From positions 124,001-188,000 of the forward strand of contig JADGJC010000006.1 of NCBI GenBank assembly GCA_027596075.1: a stretch of 64,000 nt of DNA. Direction: 5' to 3'. Of the stretch, positions 22,812 through 34,916 are shown piece by piece (positions within the stretch are counted from its first letter, which is position 1; the number at the start of each line of letters is the position of its first letter). The DNA comes from Rhizophlyctis rosea. Its lineage: Eukaryota; Chytridiomycota; Chytridiomycetes; Rhizophlyctidales; Rhizophlyctidaceae. The notes below the pieces were generated by a model that was not told the origin of the DNA, made no database searches, and saw nothing but the letters and a program-made list of their open reading frames with translations. Position numbers and translations under genes: made by a program.

Positions 22812-23524
22812 TCACAAATAGAAGACAGATATCGCCACATTGGAACTTTCAAACACGTCTGCAATCAACAGCCGCACTTCAGGCCAGTTCAGGCGATCTA
22901 AACCGCATCCAATCGTCGGCATCCCCAATTCCGTCACCCCAAGCTGCTCACAGAGTCCGCGCAACTCTTCCAAGCACCAGCGAAGAGTTTGCATTGTTGG
23001 CTTGTCATTGTGAAAGGGTTTTGTGATCAAATTGAAAATGTAGATGGGTGGACTGTGAGGCCCGTTCGGATATGCCGTCAAGTACGCAACTTCGCCGACC
23101 TGGCCATGATGATGAATCCAATCAACGCTCATAACAAGATATGCCAATTTTGAGCTCGCGTAGTTACCCCTTTCTTTTGTCTTGCCAACTCTGCGATCCC
23201 ACCGTATTTTTGTTTGAAGATCGTTGCAATTCTGATATGATGCACGTGTCAATGATACTCGGCGGTGGGCCAACGTTTCATCATATTCACAATCGCCTAC
23301 CCTTTCCCCAGTCTCAGATTGGCCGAGACGCAGTGAGCAAGGGAAGCTGTTGGCGAAGCACCTGTGAACAGGTCCCCGCGGATTTCGACGAGGGAGAAGT
23401 TGGATGAGGTGGCAGGTTGGGTAGGAGCTGGCTGTGAGTTGGCTGGTGGAGAGGTGGTTGGAGGGCCAGTGTTCGCGCTCGCGCTGTTTGACGCGGCGAT
23501 GCCTACCCAGGAGCGGTTCGACAT
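22812..23524 (-). CDS. Macro-domain protein (Poa1-like ADP-ribose-1''-phosphate phosphatase)
   Basis: Three exons (23301-23524, 23168-23231, 22812-23099) join in phase to 191 aa. After a 45-residue Ser/Pro/Thr-rich N-terminus comes a macro domain: FSLVEIRGDLF, then LAHCVSANLRLGKGIATIFK, then IYIFNLITK, and the loop LGMPTIGCGLDRLNW, which in Poa1 and related proteins binds the distal ribose/phosphate. Poa1 removes the 1'' phosphate from ADP-ribose produced in tRNA splicing. The match is closest to that subgroup, but de-ADP-ribosylation is also possible. The start at 23524 is the ATG just before SNRSWVG; the frame is open upstream. Confidence 0.85.
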
Positions 23525-23991
23525 TTTCGCAAGTTCCTTGGCAGCGGGGTGTGAAGATGATTTATTGTGAGAGCAGTATGAGCGATTACTTTGTGGGAAA
23601 TGTCGGTGCGCAGTCACTTTGTTTACTCTGTGGAATGGCCATTAATGGTCACATTAATCAATCATATTTAGCTGCAAGATCAGCTATCCCGCTGACCCAA
23701 GGGGCATTGGCATTTGACAATGCCGCCAAATGCGAAACAAGAATGCCTCAGCCACTTGGTGTGACAGCACAAGCGTCTCATTTTCGGAGGTCGACAGCTT
23801 TCGTAAATGGGTGAAATTAGGTTGTGGCCCCAATGGCCGGATCACCACCTTTTGCGCCCACCAAAAAGGTTGCGGCCAACAAATCTTTTATAAATGTTGG
23901 ACTAACCTCACAGAAGTCTTCGGCCAAATACTGAAAAACTCTGAAAATCGTCAACCTGCTCAATTTTTGAACTCCGTACCAAAGATTTCAA
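23525..23991. promoter_or_regulatory. Shared upstream region of the macro-domain and surface-protein genes
   Basis: This is 467 bp between divergent starts. Open frames here have no domain and the segment is AT-richer than its flanks. A bidirectional promoter is inferred only from layout. Confidence 0.4.
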
Positions 23992-24890
23992 ATGCGTTTG
24001 ACGATACTCGGCTGTTTTGTGGCTCTTCTGTTTTCTTCGTCAGTACAAGGGGCAGATATGCAGGTATTATTGAGGCTTTTCTTGAGCGTCCTACTTATTT
24101 TCGGACACTGAGGCGGATAACTGTTGTGTTTGTTGTGCAGTGTGACCTCACGACATATGCAACATGGAATACCATGTATACGACAGATGTAACCTACTGC
24201 GCGACTTTGACTTCCACGTCGGTAAGTTTCATCCCGTATGATCTAGGGGTGGAAATTGGAACACTTGTTTATTTACCGGGTCCCTCCCCCCACCAACCAG
24301 GCCCAGAAAAATTGCGTTTGCTCTGGCACAATACAGGATGAATTGGAGACCATCCGGCCATGTGTGACAGACCTGGGAATAGCATCGAACTAGTAAGTTT
24401 GCAATATGATATGACAAAGCATTTGATTTTGCTCATTCCTAAATGTCCACGCAGCGCTAGCGAAGTCTCCAGTTACAACAAAATCTGCGGGACAAATCTA
24501 TCCACCAACCCTAAAGACTCCATCGCAAGTGGAAAAGGCAACACCAATAACGGTAACAGCAACAACAACAGCAATGCATCCTCATCCTCCTCATCCTCCT
24601 CATCCTCCAAACCAAATATTGCTGCCATTGCCGGTGGAGCTGCCGGAGGTGTGGTGGGATTGCTCTTGATCATTGGGGGTGTCGTCTATTTCATGCGAAG
24701 AAAGAAGAATGCACAGCCAGGAGCAGGCCAATATCAAGCTCCAGGAATGGGTTATGCTGCTCCGGCAGGTGGGTATGCTCAACCCGCTGGCTATGCCCCT
24801 CCTGCTGGACCCAATCCAGCTGTTGCCTGGGCACCGACTACCAACAAAGCAGCAGAAGTTCCCGAATTCCACATGCAACCCAGCAAATGA
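23992..24890 (+). CDS. Cysteine-rich single-pass cell-surface protein
   Basis: Four exons (23992-24063, 24141-24221, 24301-24392, 24455-24890) give 226 aa. A signal peptide (MRLTILGCFVALLFSSSVQG) is followed by a small ectodomain with six cysteines spaced as CDL, TYCAT, NCVCSG, RPCVT and KICG. A Ser/Asn/Gly-rich stalk encoded by AGC/TCC/AAC runs follows. Then comes one membrane helix after a GGAAGGVVG glycine motif, a basic stop-transfer RRKK, and a short cytosolic tail with repeated GYxAPAGGY-like units. No family is recognised with certainty. It is reminiscent of fungal stress-sensor or CFEM-like surface proteins in layout, but the cysteine pattern is not CFEM. Function unknown. Confidence 0.78.
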
Positions 24891-25264
24891 GCATTTGGTG
24901 ACCGGATTCCGCACTAGTTTCCTGTACGATATAAAAAAAATCGTAATTTTCGGATTATAGTATGTTGTATCTTTATCCTTTGTTTCGCCACATCTTTCTT
25001 AGCGACCGCCCCGCGTGGTCGGTGCATCTGTTGCCGCGGCAGACCAAGCTTTCCTTCAAACATGATGATTATCAGAGCGAATCAACCAAAGCAGGTTTTT
25101 CGTACAATTGTGAGTGTGCTTTGCAACCGGCCGCATGGAACTTATGTGAAGTTTTGGCAAAGGTCTCACAACATCAGGTATTCTCCTTTTGATTTCACGC
25201 GATGACTACGCGGCTGGTTCCCATCAAGCGCTCATTACCGCACAGAATTAACACGAAACACTCC
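24891..25264. other. Convergent intergenic region
   Basis: This is 374 bp between the surface-protein gene (+) and PCID2 (-). A small + strand open frame near 24962 has no domain. It is probably two 3' UTRs. Confidence 0.5.
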
Positions 25265-27053
25265 TTATATTGGAATCGATGAAACCGGCGGGAATGCTCC
25301 ATCCGCTTTCAGAACTACCATGAGTTTCTCATATGAAAGGTAGCCCTTCAGATAGCCCTAAATGATATCATCAGTAAAATGGCGTCTCTTCATGGTGAGA
25401 TTTGACAAAAACACGAACCCTATCAATCATGTTCGCCAGCATGCATTGCACTTCGTCCAAATCCACATCTGTTCCTGCGATTTGCAACGCTCGTTGAAAA
25501 GCGGACATCGGTATCCGCGTCGCTCGATCATGGATTAACCATCTGCATTTATATGTTCAATCTACCGCCAGCGTGTGAGGCAAGCAAGTAATATTCATGA
25601 TCAACTTACGTCTTGTGGAATAGTACGCGCACCGCCATTCCCCTGGCACGTTCTACGGCCAACCACGTTCCCCTCCGCACCAAGTCTCGTTGCAAAGATG
25701 TCAAGCTCTCATCGAACAACTTCACATCGCCTTGTCGTATGGCTTGTGCGAAATTGCCATATGCCGCTTTCATCGTTGGATACTTATCAAACAATTTTGA
25801 GTGTGGTAGTGTACCTCTTAATAGCCGTACTGGTATTAGGGTGTTGAGGATGAGGCTAACATTTGGGAGACAGGCCTGTGAGAGGGGGTTTGTTGTTGTG
25901 TGCTGGATGGTGAGATGCATACCTTTTGTTCTTTCGCATTGCGGCTTCCTTTTCACCGGTTACCAAACATCGATTTAAGGCGAATGATAAATCCTCCTCC
26001 GCCTGACGATTCCAGTGAGCCTTGGACAAGTATAATCAACGATCACGATGTACAGTCTCCGTACCTTCTGAAATTTCTCTTCGAAGAAGGCCAGCATACC
26101 GGTATAGTATTTGAATGTTACTTGGTCAGCTAATGGGTATCTTTCTAGTGCAGGCAAGTCTGCGTTGGCCACGGATCTCATGATTGTTCCGACTAGATTT
26201 GTTTGGTTCATCTAAGTGTATTCGACTATTGTATGTCATTTCAGTGGGAAAGGAAGCAGCAAGGTTCGTTGTCATACCTCCGTATACATTTTGAGCAAGA
26301 GGTTCAGGATGCGATAGGTACCCCACTTCCTTGATTTGTCTATTGTGGAAAATCTGCAATTGGGCATGAGAGACAGGCAAGATAGATGGCGCCACTTGGC
26401 CAGCCCCCTCACCTGTCCATGCAGCATGCCGCAAAAGCCTTCGTTATACTCCGCACTGCTTCTTCTCGCCACTTGGTTTTTGCTCCCCGAGTTACCAGCT
26501 CTTTATCGGCCTGACCCTTTCTGTAAGATTTCGTTACACACAAACATTTCCTGCGCGACTTCTTACCTGCGTACAATATTTGCGCAAATCTTCATCAATG
26601 ACATATAGAACGGGCAGGGTCCATCGAGCTAGACTGGAAAAGGAATCGTGGAAAGACCTGACGTGGCAAGTTGAAGCTTCCGGTACCAACGCTATCACGA
26701 GAGGCACTAAACTCACTGAGCGGCATTGTTTTGCAAAGACGCGACTGTTTCCAGATCCACTGTGTATCGTTTGCTGAGTTCTTCCGTTATTCTTAAGTGG
26801 TACACTACAACATCCACCCAGCCTTTCTCAACCCGATTGGACACCAGAGAGGGCAGGTTGTGTATCTATTGGGAATGTTGAAATTCTTGCGCGGAAAGGA
26901 ACTCCGCAAGGTAATTGACCACACCTTTCCAACTTGCTCGCCCACAGAGCGCACATGATCTCCGCTCAAGTTCAGCAACTTTGATAACGCTTCACCATTT
27001 TCCTCGTCCAAAGCATTCGACACACGAGCAAGATATGTATTTACTTTGTTCAT
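25265..27053 (-). CDS. PCID2: PCI-domain protein PCID2/Csn12 (TREX-2 related)
   Basis: PCID2 (Thp1/Csn12 family) pairs with the small protein DSS1/Sem1 in TREX-2-like mRNA export or COP9-associated complexes. The protein is split over many short exons whose frames I could follow by family blocks. It begins MNKVNTYLARVSNALDEENG. The middle has SRKWGTYRILNLLLKMYTE and ALERYPLADQVTFKYYTGML, then FFEEKFQKAEEDLSFA. The PCI end reads IPVRLLRGTLPHSKLFDKYP, DVDLDEVQCMLANMID, RGYLKGYLSYEKLMVVL, and terminates FPPVSSIPI. The C-terminal PCI winged helix is complete. I give the full span (start 27053, stop at 25265) rather than each exon. It lies head-to-head with the Fpg gene. Confidence 0.9.
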
Positions 27054-27387
27054 ATTGTTTTACGATGGTGCTATGATTTTTGATGAACCTGGAAGAAACG
27101 CTCCAGTCAGCAACCACATGGCAGTGAAACGTCTGACTGCTGCGCCAACTTGGTGACACAACGGGCGCCACAAGCGCCACCATGCGCAGCAGTGACATGA
27201 CGTCCCCTTGCAATATACCCGCGGCTGCCGTGCCAGCGTTCCGTGCTCCACGAATCTTTCAACCTGCATTCCAATCCTTCACGAACGAAGTCACCTTTCT
27301 TGACTTCATTTTCTAAGACACAACCGCTTTAGCCGCGCTAGCCGCACAAACCCGCATACATCCAAAGTGACCAAAAGTTCTACTATC
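27054..27387. promoter_or_regulatory. Shared upstream region of PCID2 and Fpg genes
   Basis: This is 334 bp between divergent start codons, with no coding signal. Bidirectional promoter function is inferred from position only. Confidence 0.4.
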
Positions 27388-28996
27388 ATGCCCGAAGCAC
27401 CGGAAGTCGAAAGGGTTCGAAAGCTGCTGGAGGACAATTTCGTGGGGGACGTCATTAAAGACGTCACAACGGTATGGACATGGTTTGGACTGCACATTTC
27501 GCTTTGAGGGACTAATTTCCGAGCAGTTTGAAGACGAGATCGTGTATGCAAACTGCAAACACACCGAATTCGCAGTAAATGTCATCTCGTCCAAAGTGGT
27601 GAAGGCGGGACGGTGGGGCAAGGTGTTCTGGCTCGACTTCGAAAATAAGGACGTCCACCCGGTCATGCACTTGGGTATGACTGGATCCGTCCAGGTTGGT
27701 ATGAGGAAACGGCTCAAAGATACTGATTGTTAACAGAACATGCCTAATGAAACATCGTAGATCAAAGGAGAATTGCCACTTGCATATCGTGATCAAATTA
27801 AGCGGACTCAACAATGGCCACCCAAATACACAAAATTCATCCTGAAGTTCAATTCCGGAAAAGAACTTGCCTTCACCGACCCTCGTCGTTTGGCTCGTAT
27901 CCGGTTGGTCAAGGGAGACGTGCACTCGCAGGCTCCCGTGTCCGACTTAGGATTCGATCCTTTGATTAATCTTCCCGAGCTTGATGAGTTCTGTGATCTC
28001 ATCAAGAAACGGTCGATGCCCATCAAGTCACTTCTCTTGGATCAATCATTCAGTGCTGGAGTTGGCAATTGGGTTGCTGACGAGGTGTGTGTTGCTTCCC
28101 TGGCGTCTGCAAACATGGACTTGACTTCATTCGCTGGATGGTACGCAGGTGCTCTTTCAAGCACAAGTACATCCCGCCCAAAACACCCAAACGCTGACGG
28201 ACGACGAATTATCCCACCTTCACGATAAAATTGGCTCAGTCCTGCAGAGGGCGGTAGAGGTCAACGCTGACTCCACGAAATTTCCCGAGAGCTGGCTATT
28301 CCACTATCGGTAGGCTGTGAGGGGTTTGACACGATGGAAATGGCGAACTAACATTCAAAGCGATCTACAGATGGGACAAAGCCAAAAGGGGACACAAACC
28401 CACTATGCCAACGGGGGAGCTTATAACTTATGAAACAGTCGGCGGGCGAACGAGCGCAATCGTGCAGGCCGTTCAAAAATTGCGGAAGCTGGGAACCAAA
28501 GTTAAGAAAGTCGCTGTTACTTCACGAAAGAAGGTCGGTGATGTGGAATGACATTCGAATTTGCTGAGAATCTAAGCATCCCAAAAAGAAGGGTAAAATT
28601 ACTTTAGGCGAAGTAGAAGAGGAGCTGTCGGAGGTTGTTGCGGAGCCCGTCGGAGATGGTCAAACAACGATGACTACTTCTAGAGCCAAGCGGAAGAAGG
28701 CGCAGAGGAGCGATGAATCCTCAGCTGTTGCAGACGGGACAGGGACAGGAACGAGACGGTCAAAACGGCTACGGGCTATGGGGGATGCTGATGTCGTAGA
28801 ATCGATAACAGCAGCAGTAACGGCTGAACTGGATATGGAAGGAGGACCGCTGACTTCCACAACTCGATCGGGTCGCGTTACCTCCCGACACTTTGGCAAG
28901 GCGAGAGCGACGACACCGCCATCGGTGCGGAAGAAGTCCAAAACATCAAAAAGCCAGAAGACCTTTCCGGAAGTACCTGAGATTGAAAACGAGTAG
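27388..28996 (+). CDS. fpg: Fpg/Nei-family DNA glycosylase with basic C-terminal tail
   Basis: Fpg/MutM enzymes excise oxidised purines and nick abasic sites. Six exons (27388-27471, 27527-27694, 27761-28084, 28149-28309, 28371-28533, 28577-28996) give 439 aa. The start MPEAPEVERVRKLLE carries the catalytic Pro2 and Glu3. A conserved lysine lies in the GRWGKVFWLDF strand, then come MHLGMTGSV, FTDPRRLARIRLV, and the helix-two-turn-helix LLLDQSFSAGVGNWVADEVL with its Asn. After residue about 270 the protein should carry a Cys4 zinc finger. Instead I see KRGHKPTMPTGELITYETVGG and no Cys pairs, as in the zincless plant-type Fpg. The last exon adds about 140 residues rich in Lys, Arg, Ser and Thr, probably for nuclear targeting or DNA binding. 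Confidence 0.93.
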
Positions 28997-29186
28997 ATTT
29001 CGAGTTAAGTGACGAGCTACGGAATATTGTAGTTTCAAGATAAAGTACTTTCATCGTCGCCCGACTGAGCTTAGAGTGCCAAGCGGAAGTGGATATGTAC
29101 CAGACAAAATCATGCAACTGCTGCATCTTTAAATCCAAATGAACACCAACAAATCACCAATTGAAATGCACACGGTCGTTTACTCT

Positions 29187-30061
29187 TTAGATATCTTCTG
29201 CGGATGACCCGCGAACTCCAATTTTATTTAAAAATTGATCAATAGCTTCCACCATATCAGCAAAATTGATGTCGTTATGCCCAGTGTTCTCAAACTCGAC
29301 CAGTTCTACAGAGGCTGCCGCATTTGTACTGCTATTTGTACTGCCGCCATCCCCACCGCGTTGCTGACGAAGTTCTTTCAAGAGAGTTTGCGAATGCCCA
29401 AATGGAATCACCTCGTCCACCTTCCCATGTTCCAACAGGATTGGCCCACTATATTTGCTTAAAGCACGCTGGTTATCAAAATGCTGCCCCTTCAGCACAA
29501 ATGATGCAGCGGAATGGAAGTGCAGGCATGCCAAGTCAGATATAGAAGTGAAAGCGGATATGAGGATGAGGGCGGATATGGTGGAGGGATATGTTGACGC
29601 GACGAAAGATGCCGACCCAGTACCGATGGAACGACCCAATACTACTAACGGGGTCCTAGACGGTAGTTTATCTGCAGCCAGCTGATAAAAAGTCTTCGCG
29701 GTCTCGACTGCTGCTTTATGGGAGGCCGTTCCCGCTGCCCGACCGTCTATTGGGAAGGGTCAGCACACAGAAGGTTGAATTCAATACGACGCGAGTCGTT
29801 ACATCCGGGCAGTTCAGGAGCGACAATTGATATTCTTAATTCTTTTGAGAGAGCTCGAAGGTACGGGTCACACTCGTCAATCGTTTCCGCATTGCCATGG
29901 AAGTATAGTGCAAGGGCCCTTGGAGTCGGGTGTGTGATGTAGAGGTATGGGTGGGCTGCGTGATATTGAAGGTTCGGAGACGGAGGGACATTCGCTGCCG
30001 TTCTTATGCCTGGGAAGACCAACTTTTCAATGATAGGAGATAGGAGGGAGAAGAAAGGCAT
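29187..30061 (-). CDS. Alpha/beta hydrolase (ABHD13/ABHD17-like serine hydrolase)
   Basis: Two exons (29803-30061, 29187-29746) give 272 aa. The fold is readable: ALALYFHGNAET oxyanion strand, APELPGYG joined across the intron, nucleophile elbow VLGRSIGTGSA with Ser, then LEHGKVDEVIP supplying Asp and FENTGHNDIN supplying His. This arrangement matches the Bem46/ABHD13/ABHD17 group, some of which act as depalmitoylases. A hydrophobic N-terminal stretch (FFSLLSPIIEKLVFPG) may associate with membranes. There is a Gly/Ser/Asn insert after the Asp strand. Substrate unknown. Confidence 0.88.
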
Positions 30062-30274
30062 TTTGCTGGGGTTTGGCTAATGAGGAAGGGAGAGGGAGGA
30101 GTACCTACCTGTTTGACAGCTGGATGATGGCACCCTTGGGAGGTGGCACCGCTCTGACGTAAGCCAGAAGTGCCCTCATTGCATCGCCGCCTTCTTGAAG
30201 TTCTTCACTCATCCGAGATTCAATACTTTCACTGAAGGAAAAGCGTATCCTTTCCTACATTACCCGATCCCACC
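30062..30274. promoter_or_regulatory. Short shared upstream region of hydrolase and WD40 genes
   Basis: Only 213 bp separate the two divergent start codons. A shared promoter is implied by spacing; no specific site was recognised. Confidence 0.4.
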
Positions 30275-33200
30275 ATGTCTACCGCACAAGTGCAACCGCC
30301 ACCAGCTTCTATGTTCAGCTCGCTGAACAGCTATCACCATATGCTTACAAAGAGGTAGGACCATCTGAACCAAATGATGCCCCAAATAAGTCAAATAGCA
30401 AGGCGCTTCCGCCATATCAAGTAATCAGCTGACAACAACGTCACATAGAGACAAAGTCAAACTCGTCACAAGTCATGTCATGCAGACTTCTGATCAAGGA
30501 ACATGGATGACATCGTGCGTAGCGTTCAATGTAAGCCACTCTGCACGCTTACTCCTCCATACTGAAACGAACGATTGCCGTGGGACATCTCATTCATGCA
30601 AAAACCGTCTTAGTGACGATACTTTCTGTCATATTCCATTGCATTATTTCAGACTGCCCCGTTCGTCGCTGTTGGCTCCGCGCATAAAACCGGCAACCTG
30701 TATATTTTGGAAAATACTGATGCACGAGGAGCTTCATCGAATACTGATAGCACGGGTAATCCCTTAGTGGTATGAATCAGCAACCTTATGCAAGCTGGGT
30801 ACCATATGAATCAAAAAGTGATACATTGTGCCCAGATACGTGCCGCGCTCACGGCCCCCGCCTCTGTTTACTCTCTTTCGGTCAGTGGCGATAGATTGCT
30901 GACAGGCGGTCCGGATGGGAAGGCGCAATTATTCAAGGTTGAGGCGCGAGAGGGTGTCAGACCATCAATCGAGCATTTACAAGAGTTGACAATTGGCACA
31001 TCAGATCTGGTGAGTTTACCATTCCAGCTCTTCATGCCGAAAGGTTCATTGGGGGATGTAGGATTGACCAACTTCTTGCATAGGAGGAACTACGACTATC
31101 GCCACCCGGCATGATGGTGCGTTCGGTGCGGCTGAATTGCATCGACTTTGCTCCAGAAACCGGAGGCCCTGGAGCCGCACCGACAACAAAGTTTTTGGCG
31201 GCACAGGGGCGAAAGTTGATATTGGTCGACGTGCAGGAAGGAGGAAGGAAAACTGCAGATCAAGTGGTATGCGGTCTCGAACACAGCGTTGATGTGGCAA
31301 CTGTTCATCACTGTTTGGCTAGTAGATTGGGAACGATGCACTATACTCAGCAGCTTGGAGCCCGCATGGGGGTCTGATATCCACAGGGGGTGTTGATCGG
31401 ACACTATCAGTTGTTGATTCCAGGATGATGGGAGATGGCGCAGGCAATGCTGTGGTATGCAATACTGCCCCGACAGGTGGAAACGACCATCATGACTGAT
31501 TTTTTTACACTTGATTGTCAGGTATGGAAAGTGGAAAATGCGCATGCCAAGGCCATAACGTGCACAGCGATCTCGCCATTCATCCCACATTGGTTAGCAA
31601 GTTCAGGTATGATGGACAATTGTGGACCTTTCCCATGTGCTTCTAATGATTGTTGGTCTAATACATTTGGAACTACGACATCAAGGCGAAGATGGTGCAG
31701 TGCAGGTCTGGGACCTTCGTTATGCCTCACGTCCAACTGCTCGCATCAACAGCTACTACCACTCTATTCCTTCTTTTGCATGGTCCAACTCTCATTGTGA
31801 GGTCCTTGCAACGGGATCGGCGGGCAGCGCATGGCAAGCTTGGATGTTGAAGGAAGATATTGATACACTCAGAACACCTGGCCCGGAGATGTTCTTTGGA
31901 AGTCCGGGATGGGAATCCGCTTTGGATCAGAAGACAACTAATGATGTCGTGAGTGGTGGAACAGTGGTAGGAGAATGGAAGGGGAACTGGAAGGGACCCA
32001 TCATATCTGGTGAGAGATTGAAGTCCTTTCTGCACGCAGGACGGGTGCTGACAAGTGATCATCATATCCTGCCACTTAGTTCGCGCATCCCCAACTCACT
32101 TGAACACATTCTATGTGCTCAGTGCCATTGGAGAGATTGCGACGCATAAGATCGAACCAAATGCAATGGAGCCCCATGCCATTCATAGGTATGATGCAAA
32201 AAAGCCTTAATTTATTATATATATGCAATTGATAAGAATGGTTTGCGGGGCGCAGGTTCCCTCGCGAATCACCAGAATACGAGATCGAAAACAATCTATA
32301 TACCCGGGACATACCGACCGCGCTTTCCAATGTGACCGCCCTTTCAAAGTCTGCTCGTCTGTCTGGAAGCATCATTGCCCCTACAGAAAAGGAAATGATT
32401 GACTTGGTTACGCCTTTACCGGCAATTGAGGAGACGGAATGGAATTTAGCAAGTGCATTGCCTAACAAAGAAGGGACAAAAGTGTCCGAAGGCGGTGATG
32501 ATGTGGTTCAGAAGTTCAAGAAGGAGGTGGCAACATGGCGATGGTTCTTGCCGCCAGGGATGGCAAAGATGAAAGCATGGTCGGATGTGGTAAGTTAACA
32601 TGAAAGCAGCCAGTCCATTTGGTGGATAAAAATGTGCCTTCGAACTCATCATAATATAGATACCCAACCAAGTACAACTGGAGTTCGATTTGGTTGTTTT
32701 CCGGTTCAATTTGCTTGTGGATGTACTGGCTGGAAACTGGGAGCAGGTGGTGAAGGCCGAGAAGTAAGTTCGTAAATGCAATGGTCACTGGAAGGGGCTG
32801 ATGTACTTACTGTCAATGCATCGTCTATTAGAATGATCACGAAAGGCATGAATACCGATCCTACTTTCATGGATGCTACAGCATTGAAGGTTGGTCCATC
32901 TTGATTCTTGATGGTATGCGGACACATATACTGACAACAAATGATCATCAGATGCTTCTCGAATCAGTCATTCCAAATGATCAACTAAAGGCCTTCCAGC
33001 TTGGTCAAAAGTTTTGTGAGATTGTCGCAGACACTCCATCTCGTCAATTCAGCTCCATGTCTTCTATTGTCGGAGTCCTGCTCTTTCCGACCATTTTTGA
33101 TGCGGAGAGATGGTTGGCTGAGTCTGGTTTTGAAGTCGGAGGCAAAGCAGGAGAGAGCAACAAACCCCCTTCAGATGAGAACTTGGCATCGCCCACTTCA

Positions 33201-34609
33201 CCAACAACAACGTCCGAATTCCAGCCCGCAGCAGCTCTGGCACGGCGCCAGAATATTGTGAAGGAATGGATCGAAAGGAAGCGACATGCGGTTGGCGGAG
33301 TGGCACCAAATCGGGAGGAGGCCTTGAAACGGTTGAAGGCGATTGGGGCGAAGGAGAAAGGTGGGGAGAACAAAGCTGGTGGTCCAGTTGCAACTGTGGT
33401 TGGTGATGAAAAGCGGGTGCAAGCGCTGAAGAGCGTGGTGGAAGACACAAAGAAATGCCTCGATATGGTGCAATTGGATATGTAAGTTAAAGTGCCCAGA
33501 CATATGGTTTACATGCGGCCAAAGCTAACCAAATTCGATACCCAGACGGATACACAAAGCCATTACAAATGCACAACGTTCAGCGGATGGAGCTACCGCT
33601 GCAGCAAGTTCAGAATTTGCGGGAGAGGAGATTGTCCGACTGGTTCATGCCTTTGAGATATCAGATTCTCTGTTATCCATGAATCCTCAAAAGGGGGGCG
33701 GGAAAGTGCGACGCTCCATCTCGGCTTACACCAACAGGATGTTCCTGGATGCGTTGCTTGCTTCGGCCGCGTTCGATGAATACTTTGCGGTTGCCGTGGA
33801 GTTGAGTGTGGTATGTACCTTTGCCTGATGCAAAGATTGATATTCCCCGGATCTAATGAATGTTGTGTTGAACTCTCACTTCTTAGACATACTACTCATT
33901 TCCATTCGGCCGCACACTCTTGCGCCAAATGACTCGAGAAGCTCTGCCGCGCATCAAATCGTTCACAGACACACTTTACTCTCAGGCAATTGCTCAAATA
34001 ACTCAGTCCCTTCCAGCCGATGCATCTGCAACCCTAGCCCCAACCACCACTCAAAATCTCATGAGCGGGGTGCGAATTTTGAAAGATGCACTCTACAAAG
34101 TGATCCGCGCCACGCTGGGAATTGCCAATGGACTGAGCGTGGCAAGTGGGAAGGATACAAATGTGGATAAGAGTGCTGTGGAAGGTGTTAAGAAGGTTGT
34201 GGAGGGGATGACTCAACATCTTGGGTAAGAAGCCTGCGTTCTCAATTTGGACGGGACCCATCCAACGGCAGTCCTCAACTCACAATAACAAACTCAGCAA
34301 CTTGAGTGCCGACCTATTCAAAACACTCCAAACAATTGATCGTGTGTCCTCAGGCTCCAATCGACCGGCAAAGTGAGCGTCGCTCTTCATTTAACCCCGT
34401 TGGCTGGCCATGAGCTCATATTCTGGACATCGTAATTCAGGGAAGCCGCCCAGCTTGTCTTCGATCCTATCAAGGAGCTGACCCGCCAGTCGGTTCAATT
34501 CCTTGACACAACCAGCCAAAACTCAGCAACCATCATTCATGATGTGGTCAATGAAACAAACTCCATGCTGGAAAAATTGAACAAGATCATCAAGGATGTC
34601 CCAATGTAG
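30275..34609 (+). CDS. Large WD40-repeat protein of unknown function
   Basis: This gene of about 4.3 kb has many short exons and starts at 30275 (MSTAQVQPPPASMFSSL). The first half forms a WD40 propeller: APFVAVGSAHKTGNLYIL, SLSVSGDRLLTGGPDGKAQL, NDALYSAAWSPHGGLISTGG, ITCTAISPFIPHWLASSGED and GAVQVWDLR, then AWSNSHCEVLATGSAG and YVLSAIGEIATHKIEP. Joining these needs introns such as 31268-31333 and 31610-31689. The second half is mostly helical with no domain I know: DLVVFRFNLLVDVLAGNWE, LLESVIPNDQLKAF, FPFGRTLLRQMTREALPRIK. It ends LEKLNKIIKDVPM at 34609. Frames connect through consensus splice sites throughout, so I treat it as one gene. Two adjacent genes split near 32.2 kb cannot be ruled out. 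No family assigned. Confidence 0.75.
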
Positions 34610-34916
34610 GAGGTGGAGCAAGTAGCGCCGGGCTGTGATGAATGGGTGAGGGAAGACTGTGCTCGACATGTGTGTTAGTAAACTTCCGTTAGTAAATTGT
34701 CTTCATGAAAAATTGAGATGGAGTGATGGTGGGGATGCACCAGCCAGCGGGAGCATTTGCATCGTGACCCAATCAAGTTTCAATCCCATGGTGTAGATTC
34801 CATCCCTCCCATGTCGCAGGGATAAACGACATATCACGATCGCAATCATCTATTCCAAGGCAGTACAGGATATCCCCTACAAACATGCACCTCGCCAACA
34901 ATATGCGACAATGTGC

